A DNA stretch of 51,638 nt from SURF-32 sp964648365 (GTDB lineage: Bacteria > Planctomycetota > Phycisphaerae > UBA1845): positions 1-51,638 of the forward strand of contig CAZYLK010000022.1 in NCBI GenBank assembly GCA_964648365.1, read 5' to 3'. Shown here piece after piece: positions 15,809-24,700 of this stretch; positions within the stretch are counted from its first letter, which is position 1, and every line of letters begins with the position of its first letter. The translations under genes were made by a program, and so were the position numbers. The notes below the pieces were generated by a model. That model worked only from the letters and a program-made list of their open reading frames with translations. It was not told where the DNA came from and ran no database searches.

Positions 15809-16243
15809 ATGCCGAAAGCTCAGTCGATTCTGGAACGCAAGGGAGACAACGTCATCACCGTGCCGCGCGGCGCCACCGTCAGCGAGGCCGCCCGACTGAT
15901 GAACGAGCACCGGATCGGCGCCCTGGTGGCGTGCGACGGGGAGCGTGCGGTGGGCATCTTCACCGAGCGCGACGTGCTCAACCGTGTGGTGGCGGCCGGG
16001 AAGGCCCCGGACGCGACCAAGGTCGTGGACGTAATGACCACGCCCATGGCCTGCTGTCGCCGCGACACGCCCCTGTCGGAATGCCGGGCGGTCATGACGC
16101 TCAAGAAGATCCGTCACCTGCCCGTCGTGGAGGAGGGTCGCCTCTACGGCATCATCTCGATCGGCGACCTGATGGCCGCCGAGGTGGCCACGCAGCAGAG
16201 CACGATCGAGTATCTGCACGAGTACATGCACGGGAGGATGTAA
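15809..16243 (+). CDS. Tandem CBS-domain protein
   Basis: A 144-residue stand-alone protein made of two CBS motifs (about 8-60 and 72-130): VPRGATVSEAARLMNEHRIGALVA..AVGIFTERDVLNRVV and DVMTTPMACCRRDTPLSECRAVM..KIRHLPVVEEGRLYGIISIGDLM. Such Bateman modules bind adenosine nucleotides and usually regulate a partner enzyme or channel. No partner is encoded beside it. The start has AAGGAG at ideal spacing. It is cytoplasmic and monocistronic. GCGAATG repeats follow the stop. Confidence 0.9.
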   Translation: MPKAQSILERKGDNVITVPRGATVSEAARLMNEHRIGALVACDGERAVGIFTERDVLNRVVAAGKAPDATKVVDVMTTPMACCRRDTPLSECRAVMTLKKIRHLPVVEEGRLYGIISIGDLMAAEVATQQSTIEYLHEYMHGRM

Positions 16244-16262
16244 CGGGCGAATGGCGAATGAA
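16244..16262. repeat. GCGAATG repeats, short array
   Basis: Two GGCGAATG words follow the CBS stop. The same word is amplified at 36598-36650 and near 51575-51608. Confidence 0.5.
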
Positions 16263-16283
16263 GAAGGAGGGCGTCTTGCCAAA

Positions 16284-17993
16284 TCAGGGGTGCGGCGTAC
16301 GCACGCTGGCCCGCCACGCCTGCTCCAGATCCTGCAACGTCCAGCCGTGGAAACTGCTCGCCAGGGCCGCGTCAATATCGGCCCCCGACTTCAGGCTGCG
16401 CAGCAGCGCGGCCAGGGCCGCATCATCCCGCTCGGCTATAAACGCGACCACGCTCTGGGCCACGGCGTACTGATGCACGTCGATCTGCGTCGTGCGCTCC
16501 AGCAGCGGCAGGATCGACCAGTCGAATCGCACGTACTGCCGCGCGAGCAGTGCGGCGTTCTCGCCCGTGATGCTGCGGTCGCCCAATACCCGCTCGGCCA
16601 CCAGGTCGGCGTAGCCCTCGTTGACCCAGTTCGGGATCGGGTGCTCGCCGGGCAGTGTGTGCATGAAGGCATGGCTGGCTTCGTGGACCAGGGTCGAGGC
16701 GAAGCGGTCGAGGTCGATGTCTGTTCGGCCGGGCAGGAACAGAACGACGTGCGAGTAGCCCTTCTCGCGGACCGACCTCGTGTAGCCGGCGGACTGCTCC
16801 CCGCTGTAGCCGTCGAACTTGCGGGCAAACGACTGGAACCGCCCCTTCGAGCGAAAACAGAAGATCGGACACTTGCCCAGGAACACGTTCGACTTCGGGT
16901 CGAAGCCGAACTGGCGGCACAACTCCGCGTACATCGCCTCGCACCACTCCGGCAACGATGCGCGGATCGGCGCCGGCAGGTCGGACCAGATCAGAAAGTG
17001 ATCGGTCGTCGCGAGTTCGATGCCGGGGCCGACCGCGGCCGGCAGGCGCTCGTTGAAGAAGGCGGCGATCTTCTCGGTGGCGATCGCGTTGCGCCGCCGG
17101 ATGGCCTCCGGGTTCGGGGGGGCGCCGCCGCCGCTTTCGGCCGGGGGGGCGCCGCCGCCGCTTTCGGCCGGGGGTCCGGCTGCGGTCCCTGGCCCGCCTC
17201 CGACGCTCGACCCGGTTGATGCTTCCTTCGCGGCCGTCAGCGCGCTGGCGAGATCGCCCGCCTGGTCGCGGGCTTCACCCTCCGTAACGGCGTCGACGGG
17301 CGCCCCCGTGCCGAGTCCGTCCGCTGCCGCGCGGCGCTGCCGATGGGATTCCAGTTCGTTGCGTACGCGGGCGACGAACGAGCGGTCAAGACGCTCCGCC
17401 TGGCGGAACTCATTCATGGCCACCACGTTGCGGTCGCGGGCAAGCATGTAACGTCCCAGCTCGAAATGTTCCTCGGCAGTCAGCGACCGCTCGCCCCCGC
17501 GGGCGTCGACCAGCAGCGCCTTGCGGCAGCGATAGGCGGCGCCGGGATCCAGTTCGTCCCAGGCGAAAACAAACGGAATCCCGGCCGAGACGATAACCAG
17601 GCCATGATCGTTCCAGTCGAGCACCGCGCCGTCGAGCACGCCGCCGGTCAGCAGCGTTACCTTCACCAGCGGCAGCGGCCCGTCGGGCAGCGCGAAGGGA
17701 TCTCCGGGCGGCGACGCCGGGCCGCGACCCGGCGCAGCCCCCCCCCCGTCCGAAGCGTCCGCCACAGGCGGATAAGGGTGCGAGGCAGACGAAACCAGGC
17801 GAGCCGCGGGCTTCAGCCCGCGCGGAGTGACCGGCGCATGCACCGTTTCCCTTGCAGCACCGTTGCCATAAACAGACGCCGCATCTCTACCAGCCGTCGC
17901 GCTGCCCGCAATACCGACGCCGAGGATGGAGACAATGGTGAAGGCCCGCCATCGGTGTCGTCTCGGCGCACGAACAAGGTCGGTTCGCCGCAC
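16284..17993 (-). CDS. Secreted HExxH metallopeptidase-like protein
   Basis: About 569 residues if translation begins at the GTG at 17993, which gives a good signal peptide (RRHRW, then FTIVSILGVGIAG, then SATA). The C-terminal domain (about 350-565) has TLVHEASHAFMH, two zinc-binding His with the catalytic Glu, and NWVNEGYADLV, whose Glu would be the third ligand, a gluzincin layout like DUF1570 proteins of planctomycetes. An SH3-like or tetratricopeptide-like region precedes it. A GC-rich linker repeats APPAESGGG twice (17116-17175). The frame is open to 18329, but that stretch translates palindromes. A GCGGGCT palindrome (17800-17826) lies inside the coding region just after the signal peptide. 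The start is uncertain. Confidence 0.7.
   Translation of the reverse strand: MRRTDLVRAPRRHRWRAFTIVSILGVGIAGSATAGRDAASVYGNGAARETVHAPVTPRGLKPAARLVSSASHPYPPVADASDGGGAAPGRGPASPPGDPFALPDGPLPLVKVTLLTGGVLDGAVLDWNDHGLVIVSAGIPFVFAWDELDPGAAYRCRKALLVDARGGERSLTAEEHFELGRYMLARDRNVVAMNEFRQAERLDRSFVARVRNELESHRQRRAAADGLGTGAPVDAVTEGEARDQAGDLASALTAAKEASTGSSVGGGPGTAAGPPAESGGGAPPAESGGGAPPNPEAIRRRNAIATEKIAAFFNERLPAAVGPGIELATTDHFLIWSDLPAPIRASLPEWCEAMYAELCRQFGFDPKSNVFLGKCPIFCFRSKGRFQSFARKFDGYSGEQSAGYTRSVREKGYSHVVLFLPGRTDIDLDRFASTLVHEASHAFMHTLPGEHPIPNWVNEGYADLVAERVLGDRSITGENAALLARQYVRFDWSILPLLERTTQIDVHQYAVAQSVVAFIAERDDAALAALLRSLKSGADIDAALASSFHGWTLQDLEQAWRASVRTPHP
17800..17826. repeat. GCGGGCTTCAGCCCGC palindrome inside a gene
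   Basis: Copy of the CGCGGGCTGAAGCCCGCG family, here within the N-terminal linker of the HExxH protein (residues TPRGLKPAA). The other copies are at 18025, 32221, 36695, 36848 and 42676. Confidence 0.75.
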
Positions 17994-18024
17994 GCTTCGG
18001 TTGCGCGGTTCCCAGCCGGCGTAT

Positions 18025-18051
18025 CCGCGCGGGCTAAAGCCCGCGGCTCGC
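18025..18051. repeat. CGCGGGCTAAAGCCCGCG palindrome
   Basis: Second copy of the palindrome, just upstream of the HExxH gene start and 225 bases from the in-gene copy, in inverted orientation to it. It is followed by CGGCTCGCTG as in the copy at 36848. Confidence 0.75.
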
Positions 18052-18165
18052 TGTTGCGCAATCGAGCCGGCTCTCGAAGTGACTGGTTGGAAACCGATGC
18101 TACTCGCAGAGCCCCCCGATTCTTGGGGGCGGGGGCGGGTTGAAGACAGGTGCTGCAGTTGGGGA

Positions 18166-18300
18166 CACCGGTTGAAAACCGGTGCCACATCAGAAGACCA
18201 CCGGTTAAAAACCGGTGCCACATCAAGACCCCACCGGTTGAGAACCGGTATCACATCGGAAGACTGCCGGTTGGAAACCGGTGCCACATCGGACGGTGCC
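18166..18300. repeat. CACCGGTT palindrome array, four 33-bp units
   Basis: Units begin at 18166, 18199, 18232 and about 18265, with the core CACCGGTTGAAAACCGGTG plus CCACATC. Some cores are degenerate (TTAAAAACC, TTGAGAACC). A more decayed unit lies near 18080. The array sits between the HExxH gene start and the hflX stop. Confidence 0.88.
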
Positions 18301-18325
18301 ACACCACATGATTCAACGGCGGGTG

Positions 18326-19657
18326 TCATGGCAGCGGAACGGCGACGGTTTCAAGCTCCGCGAAGCGACCGCGAAGCTGGTCCAGTTGCGACTTGTTGAT
18401 CCGCAGGTCGAACTCCACGTCGTTGTCGACGTAGCGCCGGGCAAGCACCTGCGCCCGCCGCTCGATCTCCGCGATCAGGCGGCCCTGTCCGTTCGGGACG
18501 CGCACGGTCGTGGCCACAACGCTGCCCATCATGGCCTGGCGCACCGCCTCCACCAGTGCGTCCAGCCCCTGCCCCGTTTTCGCACTGATGCGCAAGCTCC
18601 CCGGCGCACGACGTTCGATCACCTGGGCGTTGCTGAAGTCCGTCGTCGCGTCGATCTTGTTGAGCAGCACAAGGGTCGGTGACTCCGCGCAGCCGACTTC
18701 GTCGATCACCGAGCGCGCCGCCTCGTATTCGAGCAGGGCATGCGGCGATGCGGCGTCCACCACGTGCAGCAGCAGATCCGCGTGCAGCGTCTCTTCCAGC
18801 GTGGCCCGGAACGATGCCACCAGATGGTGCGGCAGATCGCGGACGAAACCGACCGTGTCGCTCAGGAGCACGATCGCCCCGTCGCCCAGCGGCCACCGCG
18901 CCGTCTTGGTGTCGAGCGTGGCGAACAGCATGTCGGCGGCGAAGCGCTGCGACTCGGTCAGCCGGTTGAAGAGCGTCGTCTTGCCGGTGTTGGTGTAGCC
19001 GACCATCGAGACGGTGAACTCGTCCGTGCGGGCAAGCTGCTCCCGCTGTTTGCGCTCGTCGATCTTGCCAATCTCGCGTTTCAGCGCGTTGATGCGGTCG
19101 CGGACGATGCGGCGGTCGATTTCGATCTGCCGCTCGCCCGGCCCGCGGGTGCCCACGCCGCCAACCGCACCGACGCCGGTGCCGCCGCCCGCTCCGGCGA
19201 TACGCTCGAGGTGGGTCCACATGCCGCGCAGTCGTGGCGAGGTGTATTCAAGCTGGGCCAGTTCGACCTGGAGCTTGGCCTCATGGGTTCGTGCCCGGGC
19301 GGCGAAGATGTCGAGAATCAGCTCGCTCCGGTCAATGATCTTCCGCTCGATGACCTTCTCCAGCCCGCGGATCTGGCGCGGACTGAGTTCGTTGTCGAAG
19401 ATGATGACGTCCGCCTCGGACGCCTCCGCCCGCTCCTTGATCTCCTCCGCCTTGCCGGTGCCGACGGCGAGCCCGGGGTGCAGCGTCATGCGACGCTGGA
19501 TCATCGAATCGACGACCTCGGCCCCGGCCGACTCGGTCAGCGCGGCCAGCTCACCCAGCGGATTGTTGAAGTCGATCCGCGCATGAGGCAGCAGGACGCC
19601 GACCAGCAGCGCCCGTTCACGGACGACGGAGAGGTCTTCACGCTTGAGCTGATTCAA
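18326..19657 (-). CDS. hflX: Ribosome-associated GTPase HflX
   Basis: About 443 residues from the TTG at 19657 (E. coli HflX has 426). HflX binds and splits stalled ribosomes using GTP. The N-terminal HflX domain has RALLVGV, ADVIIFDNELSPRQIRGLE and KLQVELAQLEYTSPRL. A Gly-rich loop GAVGGVGTRGPGERQIEIDRR follows. The G domain has GYTNTGKTTLFN (G1, with Thr for the usual Ala), DTVGFVRDLPHHLV (G3), LLNKID (G4) and ISAKTGQG (G5). The frame is open to 20002, but a promoter at 19716-19743 and the composite repeat upstream make the long version unlikely. It appears monocistronic. Confidence 0.9.
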   Translation of the reverse strand: MNQLKREDLSVVRERALLVGVLLPHARIDFNNPLGELAALTESAGAEVVDSMIQRRMTLHPGLAVGTGKAEEIKERAEASEADVIIFDNELSPRQIRGLEKVIERKIIDRSELILDIFAARARTHEAKLQVELAQLEYTSPRLRGMWTHLERIAGAGGGTGVGAVGGVGTRGPGERQIEIDRRIVRDRINALKREIGKIDERKQREQLARTDEFTVSMVGYTNTGKTTLFNRLTESQRFAADMLFATLDTKTARWPLGDGAIVLLSDTVGFVRDLPHHLVASFRATLEETLHADLLLHVVDAASPHALLEYEAARSVIDEVGCAESPTLVLLNKIDATTDFSNAQVIERRAPGSLRISAKTGQGLDALVEAVRQAMMGSVVATTVRVPNGQGRLIAEIERRAQVLARRYVDNDVEFDLRINKSQLDQLRGRFAELETVAVPLP

Positions 19658-19715
19658 TCGAGTCGGTCCCGGCGCGCGCGCCGCCGCGTGAGAAGGGCCG
19701 CGACACCCACGGCTG

Positions 19716-19743
19716 ACTATACCGCCGCAAACCTCGTGATCAA
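19716..19743 (-). promoter_or_regulatory. Putative sigma70-type promoter for hflX
   Basis: On the minus strand TTGATC, 16 bases, TATAGT. Transcription would start near 19709, about 50 bases before the TTG at 19657. This supports the short hflX. Confidence 0.45.
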
Positions 19744-19813
19744 ACCGATCCGGCCGCGATTCCGATGCACGGTGCGTGACACGATCGGCGTGGAACATAA
19801 AGCGCCGGGCGGC

Positions 19814-19920
19814 CCGCGGGGCACGGGCATCCTGCCCGTGATGAGCGCTTGCGCGGATCTGCCCACAGCCTGGAAGGCCGTGCCACGAGGGCCGCCGCCC
19901 GCCTGCCGCGTCGCGCACCC
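19814..19920. repeat. Two-hairpin composite repeat, copy 3
   Basis: The shortest copy: hairpin A (CACGGGCATCCTGCCCGTG), then 25 bases, hairpin B (CAGCCTGGAAGGCCGTG, then CCACG), GCCCGCCTG and GTCGCGCACCC. It lies between hflX and the DUF2617 gene. Confidence 0.75.
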
Positions 19921-20014
19921 TGATGCCCACGCACCCACGCCGGGAGCGAACACGCACGGCCGCCGGCGGTGGAATGAGTCTTGCAGGCCAGGCGCGCGAC
20001 AAGCCTCGGCTGCG

Positions 20015-20638
20015 TCAGCCGTACCGCTCGCGCGGTTCCGCACCGAGTTCGAGGATCGACTGCGTCTTCAGCAGCGTCAGGTCGCTGGGGAAGGCGTGGA
20101 AGGCGTACACGTGGAATTCGTGGTCGCGGGCCTCGAAATCTACGAAGCTGAAGGCGGTCATGCCGTCGATCGGCTCGCCGAACTCAACGAAGTAGCCCTT
20201 GCGCTGGGCATGGCGATGCAGTTCGCGGAACGTGGATGGGAAGACCTGCGGCGTCATCCGCTCGACCTGGCTCGAGAGGATATACCTCATGCCGCTGTCG
20301 AGCGCCTGGACGTGGTCGCGCTCGCCGCGGAAACGGAACGACGTGGCCAGACCCGTCTTCGGGAGAATCTGCATCTCGGGCGCGATCAACTCCGTCACCG
20401 GGCCGCGGCCGGTGTGGATGGTCACGGCGTGGGCGCACTGGAGAATCCAGATCTCCGCCTGATAACGTCTTTGCTCAACACGCTTTACCGTCGATATCTC
20501 GAACAGCTCCGGATGGAGCGTCCGCTCATAGAGGTAAAAGTGAAGGTCGTCGACTCGCTGCTTGGTTACTGGGTTGCGTTCCACGTCTGATCTTAATCCC
20601 GGCTCGTGTCCACGGCTGCCTGCTCCGACCGTGCTCAT
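20015..20638 (-). CDS. DUF2617-family protein
   Basis: About 200 residues matching an uncharacterised planctomycete family: DDLHFYLYERTLHPELFEI, EIWILQCAHAVTIHTG, TELIAP, FRGERDHVQALDSGMRYILSSQVERM, and YFVEFGEPIDGMTAFSFVDFEARDHEFHVYAFHAFP. It is soluble, with many His and aromatic residues; no function is known to me. The ATG at 20638 overlaps a TATAAT box (20637-20642), so the true start may be the GTG at 20584 (VERNPV). The longer open frame to 21754 only translates repeats and noncoding sequence. Confidence 0.75.
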   Translation of the reverse strand: MSTVGAGSRGHEPGLRSDVERNPVTKQRVDDLHFYLYERTLHPELFEISTVKRVEQRRYQAEIWILQCAHAVTIHTGRGPVTELIAPEMQILPKTGLATSFRFRGERDHVQALDSGMRYILSSQVERMTPQVFPSTFRELHRHAQRKGYFVEFGEPIDGMTAFSFVDFEARDHEFHVYAFHAFPSDLTLLKTQSILELGAEPRERYG

Positions 20639-20894
20639 TATAGTGGCAAACGGCCCCGTGGCCACGATTATTCTTGGAAATCGACGGATTTTGCGCTTGG
20701 AGGGCCGCGGCGTAAGCTCAAACCCCACAAGGGCATGGCCGGTCCGCGTTACTGCGATGTTCGTAGGGTGTTCACAGCATCCGTGCGACGACGGTGCGGC
20801 GGCGGATGGTCTGTCCGTGAGCACAGGCCCGGCCTGCGAGCCTCGCGCGGGCGGAAGGCAGGCGACCGCGGACGACCGGCGGTTGCATGACGCT

Positions 20895-21055
20895 GGAGGC
20901 GGGCCGGCGGCCCCCGTGGCAAGGCTCTTCCACGGGCGGGTCTTCGACTTCCAGGCCGTGGGCGAGTCCATGCAGGGGGTCATCTTGGGCCGGATGCCCG
21001 TGCCTCGCGCGCCGCCCGACTCTCTAAGCTCCCCGCTGATCGTGTCGCGCACCCA
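20895..21055. repeat. Two-hairpin composite repeat, copy 4 (inverted)
   Basis: Read on the minus strand, the order is the same as in the other copies: GGCACGGGCATCCGGCCC, then GCCCACGGCCTGGAAGTCG, TTGCCACG, GGCCCGCCTCC and GTCATGCAACC. The hairpins are more decayed. It lies between the DUF2617 gene and the next promoter. Confidence 0.6.
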
Positions 21056-21081
21056 ACGCCGGCTCGGGGGCGACGGCCGCG

Positions 21082-21109
21082 TTGGCGCGCGGCGGCCACC
21101 GTCTATAAT
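21082..21109 (+). promoter_or_regulatory. Putative sigma70-type promoter upstream of the secDF region
   Basis: TTGGCG, 16 bases, perfect TATAAT, nine bases before the ATG at 21119. It could drive both the small secreted protein and secDF. Confidence 0.5.
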
Positions 21110-21118
21110 GCCGCCGGC

Positions 21119-21514
21119 ATGTTGCGCTCGCTCATCCTGACATCGCTGGGGTTGTGGCTCGCCGCGACCGCCCCGGGCTGGCTCGCCGGCGAGCCCGTGG
21201 CGACCGAACGGGACGAGGCCAACGCCCGCACGGCCGACGCGGACCTTCCGCCGAGTTCGGGCGCGCCAGACGACGGGACGGAGCGCGGCCCCCGATCCTC
21301 GCCGGTTGTGCTCGCCGAGACGCCGAAGGCGGAGCGCGTCGTGCGCAGCGCCGAGCTGAGTCGTCCCGCCACCGGCCTTTCCCGCCCGCAACCGCTCGCC
21401 TCGCGACCCAGCCCGGCGCGGCGACTGCAGAACACCCTCCGACTGGACCGGTCCCACGCGACCCTCCTGCCGCAGTGCGCTCCGGCGATCCGGCCTCACG
21501 CGCCCCCCGGTTGA
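21119..21514 (+). CDS. Small putative secreted protein, unknown
   Basis: 131 residues: signal-peptide-like start (LRSLILTSLGLWLAATAPGWLAG), then a low-complexity Pro/Arg/Ser-rich remainder without a recognisable domain. The promoter lies so close that the message would have almost no leader. Its position ahead of secDF is where yajC often lies, but the sequence is not YajC-like. The 275 bases after it contain no convincing gene. Confidence 0.4.
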   Translation: MLRSLILTSLGLWLAATAPGWLAGEPVATERDEANARTADADLPPSSGAPDDGTERGPRSSPVVLAETPKAERVVRSAELSRPATGLSRPQPLASRPSPARRLQNTLRLDRSHATLLPQCAPAIRPHAPPG

Positions 21515-21789
21515 GCCGCCCGCCCTGGCGTCGGCGCAGGCCGGCGCACGCGCGTCGAACGCCATTGAGCAAGGGTCGGCCCATCGGTTGCCGAACCCGC
21601 AAGCCTTCGTTCTCTTGGTTACGGAAATCGCTCCGACCGAACAATCGCCTGTCGCCGTTGGCGCGGGTGCGTCACGCGTCGGCGATTTTGGCAGAACAGT
21701 CACAACGGAAACTCCGCCGCGGGCCTGGCTCGCTGTCGCTTTGCGGTTGACCAACCGCCTGGCCCGCTGTCGGGGATGGAGTTAACAAC

Positions 21790-24700
21790 GTGCAGGAACA
21801 TGGTTTAACGTCAAAATGGGTGATGGTGGGCATCATCATGCTGGCCGCCGGCCTGCTGGTGTGGCCGCCGGATGAGAAGATCAAATACGGCATCGACTTG
21901 CAGGGCGGAACGAGTCTGCTCTACGAGATCGACACCACCGGCCTCAGCGACTTCGAGCAGCGCGACCTCTCCGAGCGGGTGATGAGCATCCTGAAGGACC
22001 GCGTGGATCCGACGGGCTCGCTCAACCTGATCTGGCGCCCGGTCGGCGCCACCAAGCTCGAAATCCAGATGCCGCAGCCTTCCGAGAAGGCGAAGAAGCG
22101 CCGCGACGCCAAGAACGAGGCCGAGGCGGCGCTGAAGGCGCTGAACATCGACAGCCGCTTCACGGTCGAGCAGGCGCTGGCGAAGTCCGGCGAAGAGCGT
22201 GACGCCGCGCTGGACGCCCTGGTCCACGGCGTACCCAGCCGCAAGGTCAAGCTCCTGGCGCTGCGCGACGCGCACGACGCCAAGGCCGCCGACCCGGGCA
22301 ACGCGGACAAGGTGCGGGCGTATGAAGACGCGTTCGAAGCGGTGATGGATACCAATCTGAACGTGCAACAGCTTAACGACGTGCTCGCCCTGAAGGTCGG
22401 CCCCCACCGCGATCAGGAGATCGGAAAGATCCGCGCGCGGCACCCCGCGTTCGAGCAACTGGTGAACACCTACACGGCCGCGTACGACCAGTGGGCCAAG
22501 GACAAGGCGGCACTGGAGGATCCCTCCGACCTCAAGCGCCTGCTCCGCGGTGCGGGCGTGCTCGAGTTTCGCATCCTGGCCGAACGCGATCCATCCTCCC
22601 CGGCCCACACCAAGGCCCAGGGCGACCCGCAGTTGCGCCTGCCGATCGCGGACTTCGTGGAGGAACTGCAGCGCCGCGGACCGCGCCCGCGACCGGGCGA
22701 CCGCTATCGCTGGTTCCCGATCAAGGACATTAAAGACTTCATGAACCTCGACACCGATGCCGCGCTGCTCAGCTTCGAGGAGTCGATGGATTCCTATCCG
22801 CAAATCGTCGCCAAGTACGCCGGACGGTACTACGTGCTGTCTCACAACGACGCGGACTTCGGGCTGCTGCGGCCCAAGGCGGGCAGTACGAAGCGCTGGA
22901 AGCTGACCGAAGCGCGTCCGGATCAGGACTATCAGACCGGCCGCAACTGCGTGTCGTTTACGCTCGATCCGCCCGGCGGCGACCTGTTCGGGCAGTTGAC
23001 CGGCGCCAACGTCGGCCGGCAGCTCGCGATCGTGCTGGACGGCGAGATGATGTCGCACGCGACGATCCAGAGCCGCATCGGCCAGCGCGGCCAGATCAGC
23101 GGCAACTTCACCCGCGACGACGTGGCCGACCTGGTGCGCGTGCTTGACGCCGGCGCGCTGCCGGGGCGGCTCAAGGAAACGCCGCTGATGGAAAAGACCG
23201 TCGGACCGAGCATCGGCGCCGACAATCGCGAGAAGGGCATCAACGCGTCGGTCTGGGGTTTGATCCTGGTCGTGATCTTTATCGTGTTCTACTACGGCCT
23301 CGCCGCCGGGCTGGTCGCGGACCTGGCGCTGGTGATGAACCTCGTGCTCGTGCTGGCGATCATGGCGATGCTGCAGGCGACGTTCACGCTGCCGGGCATC
23401 GCGGGTCTGATCCTGACGGTTGGTATGGCGATCGACGCCAACGTGCTGATCTTCGAGCGCGTCCGCGAGGAGCGCGACCGCGGCGTGGCCTTCAAGAAGG
23501 CGCTCAACCTCGGTTATGAAAAGGCACTCTCGACGATCGTCGACGCCAACCTCACGACGATGATCATCTGCGTTATCCTGGGCTACGTGGGCAGCGAGGA
23601 GGTCAAAGGCTTCGCGATCACGCTCGGCCTCGGTATCGCCACCAGTATGTTCACGGCGCTCTACGTGACGCGCCTCGTGTTTACGACGCTCATCGCCCGT
23701 GGGATGCTCAGCGACTTCTCGATGCGCCGCCTTATCCAGCGGCCGTCCATCGACTGGCTGGCGCTGCGTCGCTACTTCTGGCCGATCTCGTTTCTGGGCG
23801 TCGCCGCCTCGCTGGTGTTCTTCCTCTTCGAGAGCATCACGAATACGGATGCGATGTTCGACATCGAGTTCCTCGGCGGCACCAGCGTTCAGGTAGACTT
23901 CCAGCCCGACGCCACGCTCCCGGGCGGCGGCGAAATTACGACCGAGCGGGTCAGAACCGCGGTCACCAGCAACAGCGAGGGCGACAGTTCGGTCGTCAAC
24001 TGGCTTTCCGGCGCGGCCACGGCGCTGGAGTCTGCCCAGGCGGCCGGCGGTTCGGAGGCGGGGCAGTTTGCTCTGAGGTCCGACCGGCTGACGGGCGAAC
24101 AGATCCGCGCGTTGACGCTGTCCGTCATGGAGGATCGTTGCGATTCGATCGTGGCGGAGGGGGACCGGGCGATCTTCGTCGCCAAGGCCGGCATGATCAA
24201 CTCGCCGGACGAGTTCAAGACGCTCGTGCTCGATGCCGCGACACGCGTGCGCCGGGACGTGCTCAAGAACCTGCGCGGCGCGAAGGTGCAGAGCGTCGAG
24301 GAGTCCGCAGCAGCCGAGACCGGCAGCGAGCCGGCGCAATCGTTCGAGGTCGTGACCGTCGAGACGGACCGCAACCTCGTCCAGGAGGCCATCCTCGCCG
24401 TGCTGGGCGACCACCTGAAGGTTGACCCGGCCGTAAACTTCACCGCACGCATCGACGAGTCGCACACGCAGGAGCCTTACTTCCCCATTCCGCAGGAAGC
24501 GCGCTACATGAGCGACGTGATCGGCGGCGACAGCAACTTCGACATTCACGCCTACAAGGGCGGCGTGGCCATCGTCGTCGAGAATCTGGATCCGCCGCTG
24601 ACGCGGGACGCGTTCGAACAGCGTCTGCGCGAGGCGTCGCTGCGGCCGGAGGCGGCCGAGGCGTTCACCGTAACGCGTTCCGGCGTGCTGCCCCTGTCGC

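Noticed and set aside
17116..17175. Frameshift in the HExxH protein linker
   Set aside because: A perfect tandem duplication of 27 bases (APPAESGGG) preserves the frame; no lesion.
19658..20002. Longer HflX starting at 20002
   Set aside because: This extension crosses a putative promoter and composite repeat copy 3, and is not part of the HflX fold.
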